NCBI GenBank assembly: GCA_016699695.1
Contig: CP065006.1
Span: 62,001 to 126,000 of the forward strand
DNA length: 64,000 nucleotides
Direction of reading: 5' to 3'
From: Bacteroidota bacterium
Lineage (GTDB): Bacteria > Bacteroidota > Bacteroidia > Bacteroidales > UBA10428
Part shown: piece after piece, positions 17,278 to 25,540 of the stretch
Position numbering within the stretch: the stretch's first letter is position 1
Layout of the letters: each line of letters starts with the position of its first letter
Notes under the pieces: generated by a model
Database searches by the model: none
What the model was told of the DNA's origin: nothing
Seen by the model: the letters and a program-made list of their open reading frames with translations, nothing else
Program-made: the position numbers and the translations under genes

Positions 17278-17770
17278 TTAATCCATTGGTCGGCCCGAAG
17301 CTAAATTCTTGCTTCGTTCAATAGATTGAAGTGCCAGATAATTATCACCAAACTTATCGAGGTTTTCCATTTCCTTGTCATATTGATCATAGTGACGTTC
17401 TTCATCGTCCACAAGCAACTCGAAAATTTTCTTCGATGCGGAATCAGCATTTCTGGCACATTCATTCGCCCATTCGTTATAATCCTTCACGCTTCCTGTT
17501 TCCATTTTTACAGCCAATTCGAGCATTTTTTTTACATCGTGAATTTTTTGCACCTCGTCTGATGCTTTTATTTCCACTTCACCTTTGAGAAATAAGACTC
17601 TTTCTGCAAGTTTTTCAACATGCATCATTTCCTCAATGGCTGTGCGCTTAAAGAGGTTCGAGATAAGGTCGTAACCAAGATCGTCGCAGCGAAAATGGAA
17701 ATACATGTACTGATGCACTGAGTTCATCGGCAATTGCCTTGTTTAAAAGTTCTATACTTCTTTCTTTCAT
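17278..17770 (-). pseudogene. bfr: Bacterioferritin, frameshifted near the N-terminus
   Basis: From the ATG at 17770 the sequence reads MKERSIELLNKAIADELSA and then goes out of frame. The remaining frame continues SVHQYMYFHFRCDDLGYDLISNLFKRTAIEEMMHVEKLAERVLFLKGEVEIK to the stop at 17278 and is a good bacterioferritin. Together they would read ...ELSAVHQYM..., so five bases are missing, consistent with loss of one copy of a tandem GTGCA near 17712-17719. The N-terminal piece holds the iron-ligand Glu of the ELSA helix. The rest keeps EExxH (EEMMH) and DEERHYDQ. As written the gene is broken; a sequencing or assembly error is possible. It follows katG by 31 bases. Confidence 0.8.
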
Positions 17771-17801
17771 ACTAATTTTATTGAGATGATAAATTTGAAT
17801 T

Positions 17802-20000
17802 TCAATTATTTAGATCAAAACGATCCAGGTTCATCACCTTATTCCAGGCTGTTATAAAGTCGTGCACAAATTTTTCCTGTGCATCGGCACTACCATATAC
17901 TTCTGCAAGTGCCCTGAGTTCTGAGTTGGATCCAAATACCAGGTCGGCACGGCTTGCAGTCCATTTTATTTCGCCCGATTTCCGGTCGCGTCCGTGGAAG
18001 GTCTCTTTGTCTTCGGAGGCTGGCATCCAGGCTGTGCGCATGTCGAGCAGGTTTACAAAGAAATCGTTGGTTAATACCTCTGGGCGTTTGGTGAACACAC
18101 CATGTTTCGACTGATCAAAGTTTGTGTTCAAAACACGCATGCCGCCAACAAGCACCGTCATTTCAGGAGCAGTTAAAGTGAGCAGCTGTGCTTTATCTAT
18201 CAGCAACTCTTCGGTAGATACTTTGTATTTTGTTTTCAGGTAATTGCGGAAACCATCGGCCACAGGTTCCAATACTTTAAATGATTCCACATCTGTCTGC
18301 TCCGGCAAAGCATCCATGCGTCCGGGAGTAAATGGCACGCTTACCTGTATACCTGCATCTTTGGCTGCCTTCTCAACTCCGGCACAACCTGCTAAAACAA
18401 TCAGGTCGGCAAGGGAAATCTTTTTGCCATGTGCAAGGGAACTATTCAACTCTTTTTGAATGCTTCCAAGTTTTTCTAAGACCTTTGCAAGCTGAGGTGG
18501 ATTGTTAACAGACCAGTCTTTCTGCGGTGCCAGGCGAATGCGCGCACCATTGGCTCCTCCGCGTTTGTCCGATCCTCTAAAGGTAGATGCAGAAGCCCAG
18601 GCTGTAGATACCAATTGTGATACGGATAGACCTGATTTCAATATCCTGGATTTTATTTCGGCCATGTCATTTTCATCAATCAGCGGATGATTTATGGCTG
18701 GAATCGGATCTTGCCAGATCAGTACCTCTGATGGCACTTCCGGGCCCAGATAAAGGCTACGCGGACCCATATCGCGGTGCGTGAGTTTAAACCAGGCCCG
18801 GGCAAAGGCATCTGCAAATTCCAGCGGATGTTCGTAGAATCGCCGGGATATTTTTTCATATTCAGGATCGAAACGCAAAGATAGATCGGTAGTAAGCATG
18901 GCAGGGGCATGCTTTTTCGATGGGTCGTGGGCATCGGGAACAATGTTGCCGGCATTCTTGGCCAACCATTGCTTTGCCCCGGCAGGACTGGTAGTTAATT
19001 CCCAATCGTATTTAAAAAGGTTTTCGAAGAAGTAATAGCTCCATTTGGCCGGTGTTTGTGTCCAGGTTACTTCGAGGCCGCTGGTAATGGTATCGCCACC
19101 TTTTCCAGTGTCAAATTTGTTTTTCCATCCAAGGCCTTGCTCTTCCATGTCGGCTGCTTCGGGTTCTGGTCCCAAATGAGAAGCATCGGCTGCTCCGTGA
19201 GTCTTGCCAAAGGTATGCCCTCCCGCAATAAGCGCTACGGTTTCTTCGTCGTTCATGGCCATACGGGCAAAAGTATTGCGAATGTCTTTGGCAGCAGCAA
19301 GCGGGTCGGGGTTTCCGTCCGGTCCTTCAGGATTTACATAGATAAGACCCATTTGAATGGCCGCCAAAGGATTGTCCACTTCGCTCAGTTCCAATTTCCG
19401 TTCGTCGTTTTCCAACCACTTTGTTTCGTTGCCCCAGTATACATCTTCCTCAGGCTCCCATACATCTTCGCGTCCGCCGGCAAAGCCAAAGGTTCTAAAG
19501 CCCATAGACTCCAGGGCCACATTGCCAGCCAGAATCATCAGGTCGGCCCAGGATATCTTCCTGCCATATTTTTGCTTGATAGGCCATAGCAACCGGCGGG
19601 CTTTATCGAGGTTGACATTGTCGGGCCAGCTGTTCAGTGGGGCAAAACGTTGTTGGCCACCTCCGGCACCTCCACGACCATCGCCGGTACGGTAGGTGCC
19701 TGCGCTGTGCCAGGCCATTCGAATAAAAAATGGGCCGTAATGTCCAAAATCTGCCGGCCACCAGTCCTGTGAATCGGTCATTAAGTGATGTAAGTCTTTT
19801 TTTAGGGCTGCCAGATCGAGACTTTTAAATTCTTCGGCATAATTAAAACCTTCTCCCATAGGGTTCGACAAGGAAGAATGTTGACGAAGAATGTTCAATT
19901 TCAATTGATTAGGCCACCAATGGATGTTTTTTGTACCGCCTGTTCCGGCACTATGCTTGCTTACGGCACCTGTTACCGGGCATTTGCTCATGTTTTCCAT
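17802..20000 (-). CDS. katG: Catalase-peroxidase KatG
   Basis: 732 residues with both haem-peroxidase domains. The N-terminal catalytic domain has FIRMAWHSAGTYRTGDGRGGA (distal Arg, Trp, His), GLIYVNPEGP and FARMAMNDEETVALIAGGHTFGKTHGA (proximal His). The Trp, Tyr and Met of the catalase-specific covalent adduct are all present. The C-terminal domain is the usual degenerate copy. KatG destroys hydrogen peroxide and peroxidises small donors. It lies 29 bases after perR and just before bfr, so it belongs to a peroxide-stress operon. Full length. Confidence 0.96.
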   Translation of the reverse strand: MENMSKCPVTGAVSKHSAGTGGTKNIHWWPNQLKLNILRQHSSLSNPMGEGFNYAEEFKSLDLAALKKDLHHLMTDSQDWWPADFGHYGPFFIRMAWHSAGTYRTGDGRGGAGGGQQRFAPLNSWPDNVNLDKARRLLWPIKQKYGRKISWADLMILAGNVALESMGFRTFGFAGGREDVWEPEEDVYWGNETKWLENDERKLELSEVDNPLAAIQMGLIYVNPEGPDGNPDPLAAAKDIRNTFARMAMNDEETVALIAGGHTFGKTHGAADASHLGPEPEAADMEEQGLGWKNKFDTGKGGDTITSGLEVTWTQTPAKWSYYFFENLFKYDWELTTSPAGAKQWLAKNAGNIVPDAHDPSKKHAPAMLTTDLSLRFDPEYEKISRRFYEHPLEFADAFARAWFKLTHRDMGPRSLYLGPEVPSEVLIWQDPIPAINHPLIDENDMAEIKSRILKSGLSVSQLVSTAWASASTFRGSDKRGGANGARIRLAPQKDWSVNNPPQLAKVLEKLGSIQKELNSSLAHGKKISLADLIVLAGCAGVEKAAKDAGIQVSVPFTPGRMDALPEQTDVESFKVLEPVADGFRNYLKTKYKVSTEELLIDKAQLLTLTAPEMTVLVGGMRVLNTNFDQSKHGVFTKRPEVLTNDFFVNLLDMRTAWMPASEDKETFHGRDRKSGEIKWTASRADLVFGSNSELRALAEVYGSADAQEKFVHDFITAWNKVMNLDRFDLNN

Positions 20001-20029
20001 ATTTGATTGAATTTAGTTATAGTGTTGAA

Positions 20030-20446
20030 TTACTTGTGGTACTTGCCAATAATCTGAAGTTTAATGTCTTCTATTTTAAAACCGGGTATTTTCTTTTTCT
20101 CAAAATAGCTTGAAAGCAGATTATTTAATTCTTCGTCAACATAGTCTTCAATACGGTCTGAATCGGAAAAATAAATATGATGGTGGCTCTCTAAAATGGC
20201 ATCGTACCGCATTACATCTTTTTCGGTTTTTACTTTCTGAATTAGTTTATTTTCGACCAATGCATCCAGTACTTTATACACCGTGGCAATGGAAATATTG
20301 GGGTTATTCTTTCGGATGTATTCGATAATGTTATCCACCGTCGGATGGTTGTTCAGCTTTACGATGGCCGCAAAAACGGCAATGCGCTGGGGAGTAACTT
20401 TTAATCCCTTCCCGAAAAGCTTATTGCTGATTTCTTCGGCTTTCAT
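20030..20446 (-). CDS. perR: PerR/Fur-family peroxide-responsive repressor
   Basis: 138 residues. The N-terminal winged helix reads GKGLKVTPQRIAVFAAIVKLNNHPTVDNIIEYIRKNNPNISIATVYKVLDALVENKLI, a clear Fur/PerR DNA-binding domain. The C-terminal metal-binding part keeps HHHIYFSDSDRIEDYVDEEL. The whole protein has no cysteine, so the structural Zn(Cys)4 site of typical Fur and PerR is absent. Position first in an operon with katG and bfr supports a PerR-like role. An operator-like palindrome overlaps its promoter region, suggesting autoregulation. Confidence 0.88.
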   Translation of the reverse strand: MKAEEISNKLFGKGLKVTPQRIAVFAAIVKLNNHPTVDNIIEYIRKNNPNISIATVYKVLDALVENKLIQKVKTEKDVMRYDAILESHHHIYFSDSDRIEDYVDEELNNLLSSYFEKKKIPGFKIEDIKLQIIGKYHK

Positions 20447-20475
20447 TTATAAATAGTTTTAAACGAGAATTATTA

Positions 20476-20522
20476 TTATTTGACAATAAGTAAAGTTAAA
20501 CCATTTGCACTCAAAAGTCAAG
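20476..20522 (-). promoter_or_regulatory. Promoter and candidate PerR operator of perR-katG-bfr
   Basis: On the leftward strand CTTG (20522-20519), 20 bases, then TAACTTTA (20498-20491) is a near-consensus Bacteroidota promoter. Immediately downstream an AT-rich palindrome TTATT-TGAC-AATAA (20476-20489) resembles a Fur/PerR half-site pair and would block transcription when bound. Assignment to PerR is inference. Confidence 0.45.
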
Positions 20523-20678
20523 TATGTGAAAAGAAAAATTTGCGGGTGAAGATTCAATGCTTACAGAGATTTTTATGTCTCTGGTTCATATACTTTTGCA
20601 TGACAACCTACTACCTTTTTGTTCGGCTTGAGAATTACAAAAGTTGCCTAAGTGAATACTGATATACTTTTAAGTTGG

Positions 20679-22085
20679 TTACTTTCCGATACAAAAATTC
20701 TTAAAGATGTTGCCCAGTATTTCGTCGGTAGTGATTTCGCCGGTGATTTCGCCCAGGTAGTGCAGCACTTGCCTGATATCCATGGCCAGAAGGTCGGTGG
20801 GTATTATATTGTCGAGGCCTTCCAACACGCGTAGAATGGATTCGTGCGAACGCTGCAAGGCTTCGAAATGCCTGACATTGGTAATGATTACATCCGTTTC
20901 CGAAGGTTTGTTTTTCACAGCGGCTTCCACCAGTTTTTTTTCCAATAATCCGACCTGAAAACCTTCTTTAGCCGATAGGGTGAGATAATCTCCTTCTGCA
21001 CCAATGCGTTGTCGTAAGTCTTTGAGTAAAGCCTCGGGGTTTAATACCTTATCAATTTTATTCAATGCAAAAATCAAATGCTTTTTCTCATAACCCTCGT
21101 GGCGCAACATGGCAAGTGAATGGGCTATCTCTTCGGGTTGATCGCCGGCATCGATAACCACAATTACTATTTCAGCCTCGCGGTATTTTTTCAAAGCCCG
21201 TTCAATGCCTATGATTTCTATTTCGTCGTGGGTTTTGCGCAGTCCGGCTGTATCGATAAACCTGAAGTTAATACCTTCCAGTACAATGGTGTCTTCGATG
21301 TAATCGCGGGTAGTACCGGCAATGGCGCTTACAATTGCTTTTTCTTCTTTGAGTAACCGATTGAGCAAGGTAGACTTTCCGGCATTGGTTCGACCCACTA
21401 TGGCAACAGGAATACCATTTTTAATGGCATTGCCGTAGGAGAAAGATTTAACCAGCCTGCGCAGCAGCCTTTCGATGGCATCGGTAAGCTGGTAGAGTTT
21501 CTCGCGGTCGGCAAATTCAACATCTTCTTCGCTAAAATCGAGTTCAAGCTCCACCAACGAAATAAAGTGTAAAAGTTGGTTACGCAGTCCTTTTAATTCG
21601 TCCGATATACCTCCTCGCATCTGGTTTATGGCCAAACGGTGTGCAGCTTCGGAGTTGGAGGCAATCAGGTCGGCCACACCCTCGGCTTGCGACAAATCAA
21701 GTTTGCCATTCAAAAAAGCCCTAAGGGTAAACTCACCCGGGCGGGCCAGTCGTGCCCCTTGCCTGATAAGGATTTCGAGTATCTTTTGTTGAATAAATAC
21801 CGAACCGTGGCAGGTAATTTCGAGGGTATCTTCGCCGGTGTAGGAGTGGGGGGCTATAAACTTGGCCACTATCACCTCATCAAGCAATTGGTTGTTCAGC
21901 ATAAACCTTGCAAAATGAACACTGTTTACTGCTTGATTTTTGATTGTCTGATGCTGACCCGGAAATTGAATTAGCTTTTCGCCGATTTCAAATGCCTCGT
22001 CTCCGCTCAAGCGAATCATGGCAACAGCCCCCGCACCGGGAGCGGTAGAAATGGCGCATATGGTATCAGGTAGTATATTTTTCAT
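20679..22085 (-). CDS. mnmE: tRNA modification GTPase MnmE
   Basis: 468 residues from MKNILPDTICAISTAPGAGAVAMIRLSG at 22085. The N-terminal tetrahydrofolate-binding domain is followed by a G domain with GRTNAGKSTLLNRLL (G1), FRFIDTAGLRKT (G3) and FALNKIDKV (G4), and the protein ends CIGK, the conserved C-terminal CxGK of MnmE. With MnmG it makes the 5-carboxymethylaminomethyl group on wobble uridine. The frame is open to 22232, but a promoter at 22097-22128 and the family start favour 22085. A divergent operon starts at 22218. Confidence 0.95.
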   Translation of the reverse strand: MKNILPDTICAISTAPGAGAVAMIRLSGDEAFEIGEKLIQFPGQHQTIKNQAVNSVHFARFMLNNQLLDEVIVAKFIAPHSYTGEDTLEITCHGSVFIQQKILEILIRQGARLARPGEFTLRAFLNGKLDLSQAEGVADLIASNSEAAHRLAINQMRGGISDELKGLRNQLLHFISLVELELDFSEEDVEFADREKLYQLTDAIERLLRRLVKSFSYGNAIKNGIPVAIVGRTNAGKSTLLNRLLKEEKAIVSAIAGTTRDYIEDTIVLEGINFRFIDTAGLRKTHDEIEIIGIERALKKYREAEIVIVVIDAGDQPEEIAHSLAMLRHEGYEKKHLIFALNKIDKVLNPEALLKDLRQRIGAEGDYLTLSAKEGFQVGLLEKKLVEAAVKNKPSETDVIITNVRHFEALQRSHESILRVLEGLDNIIPTDLLAMDIRQVLHYLGEITGEITTDEILGNIFKNFCIGK

Positions 22086-22096
22086 TTTGCTCAATA

Positions 22097-22128
22097 CAAA
22101 GGTAAAAAGACTTGGCATATAGCTCCAA
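22097..22128 (-). promoter_or_regulatory. Promoter of mnmE, nearly leaderless
   Basis: Leftward TACCTTTG (22104-22097) is preceded, after 20 bases, by TTGG (22128-22125). The expected transcript start is within a few bases of the ATG at 22085, so the leader would be very short. This also decides the start codon. Confidence 0.5.
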
Positions 22129-22217
22129 TTAATATTTGCAATCAAAAAATTAACTGAAATAAACAATTTGTTTGTGAAGCATTTTTTGTATTTTTTCATT
22201 CTATTATCTATACCGCT

Positions 22218-23223
22218 ATGAACAGAAGGCATCTATTGTTTCTTACCATTTTTCCGGTTATGGTTATTATAAGTCAGATCCTGATGACTTCATGCTACCA
22301 CGAACCCAATTTTATTTCCGAACTCGATACGGTATGCTACGACAGCACAATTGCTCCTATTCTTCAAGCATCTTGTGCCCTTTCGGGTTGCCATAATAGC
22401 ACCACAAAAAGCGAAGGCTTAGATGCAACCAGTTACCAATCGGTCCGCTCATTTGTGAAGCCTGGCAATGCCAAAGAAAGCCTGCTTTACGAGTCAATCA
22501 CCCGGGTATATCAAAAAGGTCTGATGCCACCTGATGTACCCCCTCACACAGGCCGAAAGGAATTTAATTTTAGTGTGGATTGAACAGGGCGCAAACAACA
22601 CAAGTTGTACTAATACACCACCACAAACACCTGATAGCGTTTGTTTTGTTCAGGATGTTCAACCTTTAGTTCTATCTAGTTGCGGCATTACTGGCTGCCA
22701 CGACGAAATCACTGCAACAGAAGGCTATATCTTTACCACCTATGCGCATATCATGGCAAGTGACGACGCTGTAGATCCGTTTGATCCATCTAATAGCGAA
22801 ATGTACCAGGTATTAAACGAAACCGGCGACGACAGAATGCCCCCTTCACCTATGCCTGCATTTACCTTGGAAGAAAAAGAAATCATTCGAAAATGGATAG
22901 CCGAAGGTGCCTTAAATAGCAACTGTCCCACAACCACCTGCGATACAATAAATCCGATAAGCTATTCACAAACTGTGTGGCCTGCCATTGACCGCTCTTG
23001 TGTAGGATGCCACAACTCTATTTCTTCGAGTGGTGGAGTGGATCTGAGCAATTATGATCAGATTAACTATTATGCAAATACTTTGCGCAATGGTGTTCCA
23101 ATTCTATTGGGAGTAATCCGCAAAGAAACTGGATTTGTTGGCATGCCACCATCCGGAGAATTGGACGATTGTACCATTCGACAAATTGAGCTTTGGATTG
23201 ACCAGGGGTCTCTGAATAATTAA
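22218..23223 (+). pseudogene. Three-repeat haem-motif lipoprotein, frameshifted in a C5 tract
   Basis: The gene starts with a lipoprotein signal (FPVMVIISQILMTSCYHEPN). It has three related units, each with a haem-like motif and an MPP...WI.QGA ending: CALSGCH then GLMPPD; CGITGCH then RMPPSP...IRKWIAEGA; CVGCH then GMPPSG...ELWIDQGS. The first frame stops at 22583; the second opens at 22534. Unit 1 continues correctly (LTQAERNLILVWIEQGANN) only if one C of the CCCCC at about 22537 is removed. Either a real frameshift, a slippage switch or a sequencing error. Such proteins resemble the cytochrome-like domains found in Bacteroidota and Planctomycetes. First gene of a five-gene operon. Confidence 0.75.
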
Positions 23224-23237
23224 TAAATACACAACAT

Positions 23238-23618
23238 ATGATAAAGTTTATCAAATGCTGGCCCTGTGCTTTGATTTTAGCAGCTTTCCTTATCACTGCA
23301 TGCTATTACGATAGCAAAGAGTCTCTTTTCCCACAAACAGATAACGCCTGTGATTCAACCTCCATGACCTATTCTGGTTCGGTGGAGCCTGTTATCAGCC
23401 AATATTGTGTGAGCTGTCATGGTAGTGTACCGATTGGAAACTCTATAAAATTAGAAACCTATGCCGATGTAAAGATACAAGCTGACAACGGAAAACTTAT
23501 TGGATCAATAACACACGCTTCTGGCTATTCTCCTATGCCCAAAGGATCTGCTAAGCTTAGCACCTGTAACATTAGCATTTTAGAAACATGGGTTAATGCA
23601 GGTGCTCCAAATAATTAA
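23238..23618 (+). CDS. Single-domain haem-motif (CxxCH) lipoprotein
   Basis: 126 residues. Lipobox FLITACYYD near residue 22. One CVSCHGS haem c-type attachment motif, followed by YADVKIQADNGKLIGSITHASGYSPMPKGSAKLSTCNISILETWVNAGAPNN. It resembles one repeat of the preceding protein (MP-K/P...WV..GA), so the two are paralogous and probably arose by duplication. It sits 14 bases after the upstream gene. The electron partner is unknown. Confidence 0.78.
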   Translation: MIKFIKCWPCALILAAFLITACYYDSKESLFPQTDNACDSTSMTYSGSVEPVISQYCVSCHGSVPIGNSIKLETYADVKIQADNGKLIGSITHASGYSPMPKGSAKLSTCNISILETWVNAGAPNN

Positions 23619-23629
23619 ATTCTATTACG

Positions 23630-24511
23630 ATGCCAAAATTGTATTCCATACTTTTACTGATACTTGGTCTGCTGACCACCAATACAGGCGCGCAGGATAT
23701 TGACGATTTACTTGCGGAAGCTACTTCTGAGAATACAGAAGAAGTAATCGAAACTTTTAAATCTACCCGCATAGTTACAGGCCATTCGATAGAACGCATG
23801 TTAGCGGGCCAGCTCGATTTTCGAATTTCGCACCGCTTTGGCACACTAAATTCAGGCGCCTACGAGCTTTGGGGTCTTGACCAGGCGAATATTCATCTCG
23901 GCCTCGATTACGGTATTACAAACTGGTTAATGCTTGGAATAGGCCGTGGCACTTATGAAAAGACGTATGATGGATTATTGAAGTTTTCCATTCTAAGGCA
24001 ATCGAAAGGCAAAAAAAATATTCCGGTTTCGTTTTCGCTGCTTACCACAGCAGCCTATAACAGCCTAAAATGGGAAGAAGCAGGCACCTTGCCTCAATGG
24101 GACCGGTTTAGCTATACTACACAGATTTTAGTGGCCAGGAAATTTAATGAACAAATATCAATAGAAATCAATCCAACCTATATTCACCGTAACCTGGTTG
24201 AAACGGAACTCGACCCGAACGATGTATTTTCCATTGGAGGTGGAGGCAGGTATAAATTAACCCGAAGACTATCGGTGAACGCAGAGTATTATTATGTTTT
24301 TCCGCCAAAAAATGATTTTCGAAGTCTGAAAACATACAATCCTTTGTCCATTGGACTTGACATCGAAACCGGAGGCCATGTATTTCAGTTGCATGTATCC
24401 AATTCGCTGGCTATGATCGAAAAAGGTTATATTGCTGAAACAACAGGTAATTGGCTTGATGGAGATATCCATTTTGGTTTCAACATTTCGAGGGTTTTTG
24501 CCTTAAAATGA
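23630..24511 (+). CDS. DUF5777-family beta-barrel protein
   Basis: 293 residues with signal peptide (MPKLYSILLLILGLLTTNTGAQ). The body is a series of amphipathic strands: DFRISHRFGTLNSGAYELWGLDQANIHLGLDYGITNWLMLGIGRGTYEKTYDGLLKFSIL, a pattern I recognise from DUF5777 outer-membrane-like proteins, and it ends with a strand closing FNISRVFALK. It is 11 bases after the CxxCH lipoprotein. In other Bacteroidota this family sits beside haem-motif lipoproteins; the function is not established. A role as an outer-membrane partner of the lipoproteins is inference. Confidence 0.8.
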   Translation: MPKLYSILLLILGLLTTNTGAQDIDDLLAEATSENTEEVIETFKSTRIVTGHSIERMLAGQLDFRISHRFGTLNSGAYELWGLDQANIHLGLDYGITNWLMLGIGRGTYEKTYDGLLKFSILRQSKGKKNIPVSFSLLTTAAYNSLKWEEAGTLPQWDRFSYTTQILVARKFNEQISIEINPTYIHRNLVETELDPNDVFSIGGGGRYKLTRRLSVNAEYYYVFPPKNDFRSLKTYNPLSIGLDIETGGHVFQLHVSNSLAMIEKGYIAETTGNWLDGDIHFGFNISRVFALK

Positions 24512-24565
24512 GCAAAAAGCACGCTCGATTGTTTAATCTTAAACTTCACTTTAAAATTAATTAAT

Positions 24566-25111
24566 ATGAAAACAAGATTTTTGATTCTGGTTTTTCTTGC
24601 ATCCACTTTAATTGTAAATGCCCAGAAATACATTTCAAAAACCGGACACATCTGGTTTTATTCCCATACTGCCATTGAAGATATCGAAGCGCATAACAAT
24701 CAGGCTGCCAGTATTTTAGATGCTGCTACCGGAGATATTCAATTCAGTCTTTTAATTCGTTCCTTTGAGTTTAAAATTGCCCTTATGCAAGAGCACTTCA
24801 ATGTAAATTACATGGAATCAGAAACCTACCCTAAGGCAAGTTTTAAAGGAAAAATTACGAATCTTGATAAGATTAACTTCAAAACCGATGGAAGTTATGA
24901 TGCCCTTGTTGAGGGAGATTTAACCATACATGGTGTAACAAAACATGTTTCGATACCCGGAAAAATAATTATTAAAAATGGACTGCCCACTGTGCAATCG
25001 AAATTTATGGTGATTAGCGAAGACTATAAGATTGTAATACCAGACCTGGTAAAAGAAAAAATTGCCAAAGAGATTGAAGTTACTGTAGATATTTCTTATC
25101 AGGCCAACTAA
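24566..25111 (+). CDS. YceI-family periplasmic protein
   Basis: 181 residues with signal peptide (MKTRFLILVFLASTLIVNAQ). The YceI lipocalin-like barrel is clear: KTGHIWFYSHTAIEDIEAHNNQAASILDAATGDIQFSLLIRSFEFKIALMQEHFNVNYMESETYPKASFKGKI, then LTIHGVTKHVSIPG. YceI proteins bind long polyprenoid or amide-lipid ligands in a hydrophobic pocket. It belongs to the same rightward operon (54-base gap after DUF5777). Full length. Confidence 0.9.
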   Translation: MKTRFLILVFLASTLIVNAQKYISKTGHIWFYSHTAIEDIEAHNNQAASILDAATGDIQFSLLIRSFEFKIALMQEHFNVNYMESETYPKASFKGKITNLDKINFKTDGSYDALVEGDLTIHGVTKHVSIPGKIIIKNGLPTVQSKFMVISEDYKIVIPDLVKEKIAKEIEVTVDISYQAN

Positions 25112-25127
25112 TTTAAAGCCTATCCAT

Positions 25128-25538
25128 ATGAAAAGGATTATTCTAATCGTGCTTGTCCTCGGAGTGCTAGGGGCACTCATCACTTATGCTTTTGTATTCC
25201 GCAAATCGGCCACCAACGTAAATTCAGCCAAAGCAGAACTTGAAATAAGCTCAGATAGTTTGTTGTTTTACTTTGAACAGGATGAGGTAAGGGCCAATAC
25301 CTTATATCTCGATAAAGTAATTAAGGTAAGCGGCACCATTGCCGAAATTAGTTCCACAGAAACCGGAGTTTCAATTTACTTGAAAAATCCGGATACCATG
25401 TCAGGAGTTTTGTGCGGTTTTAGTGAAACTCCCCATGGCCTCGAAGCACTGAAAGTGGGGGATATGGTAAGCATTAAAGGTATTTGCCGTGGTTATCTGA
25501 TGGATGTGAATTTAAACAAATGTTCCCTGGCTCGCTGA
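25128..25538 (+). CDS. Membrane-anchored OB-fold protein (tRNA_anti-like)
   Basis: 136 residues. The N-terminal hydrophobic helix (IILIVLVLGVLGALITYAFVF) is an uncleaved anchor or signal. The rest matches the OB-fold tRNA_anti-like family: LYFDKVIKVSGTIAEI-type (here TLYLDKVIKVSGTIAEISS), then GVLCGFSE and LKVGDMVSIKGICRGYLMDVNLNKCSL. Function unknown. It is the last gene of the operon, 16 bases after YceI, and converges on an FAD gene with a 2-base gap, so the 3' ends nearly meet. Confidence 0.8.
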   Translation: MKRIILIVLVLGVLGALITYAFVFRKSATNVNSAKAELEISSDSLLFYFEQDEVRANTLYLDKVIKVSGTIAEISSTETGVSIYLKNPDTMSGVLCGFSETPHGLEALKVGDMVSIKGICRGYLMDVNLNKCSLAR

Positions 25539-25540
25539 TA

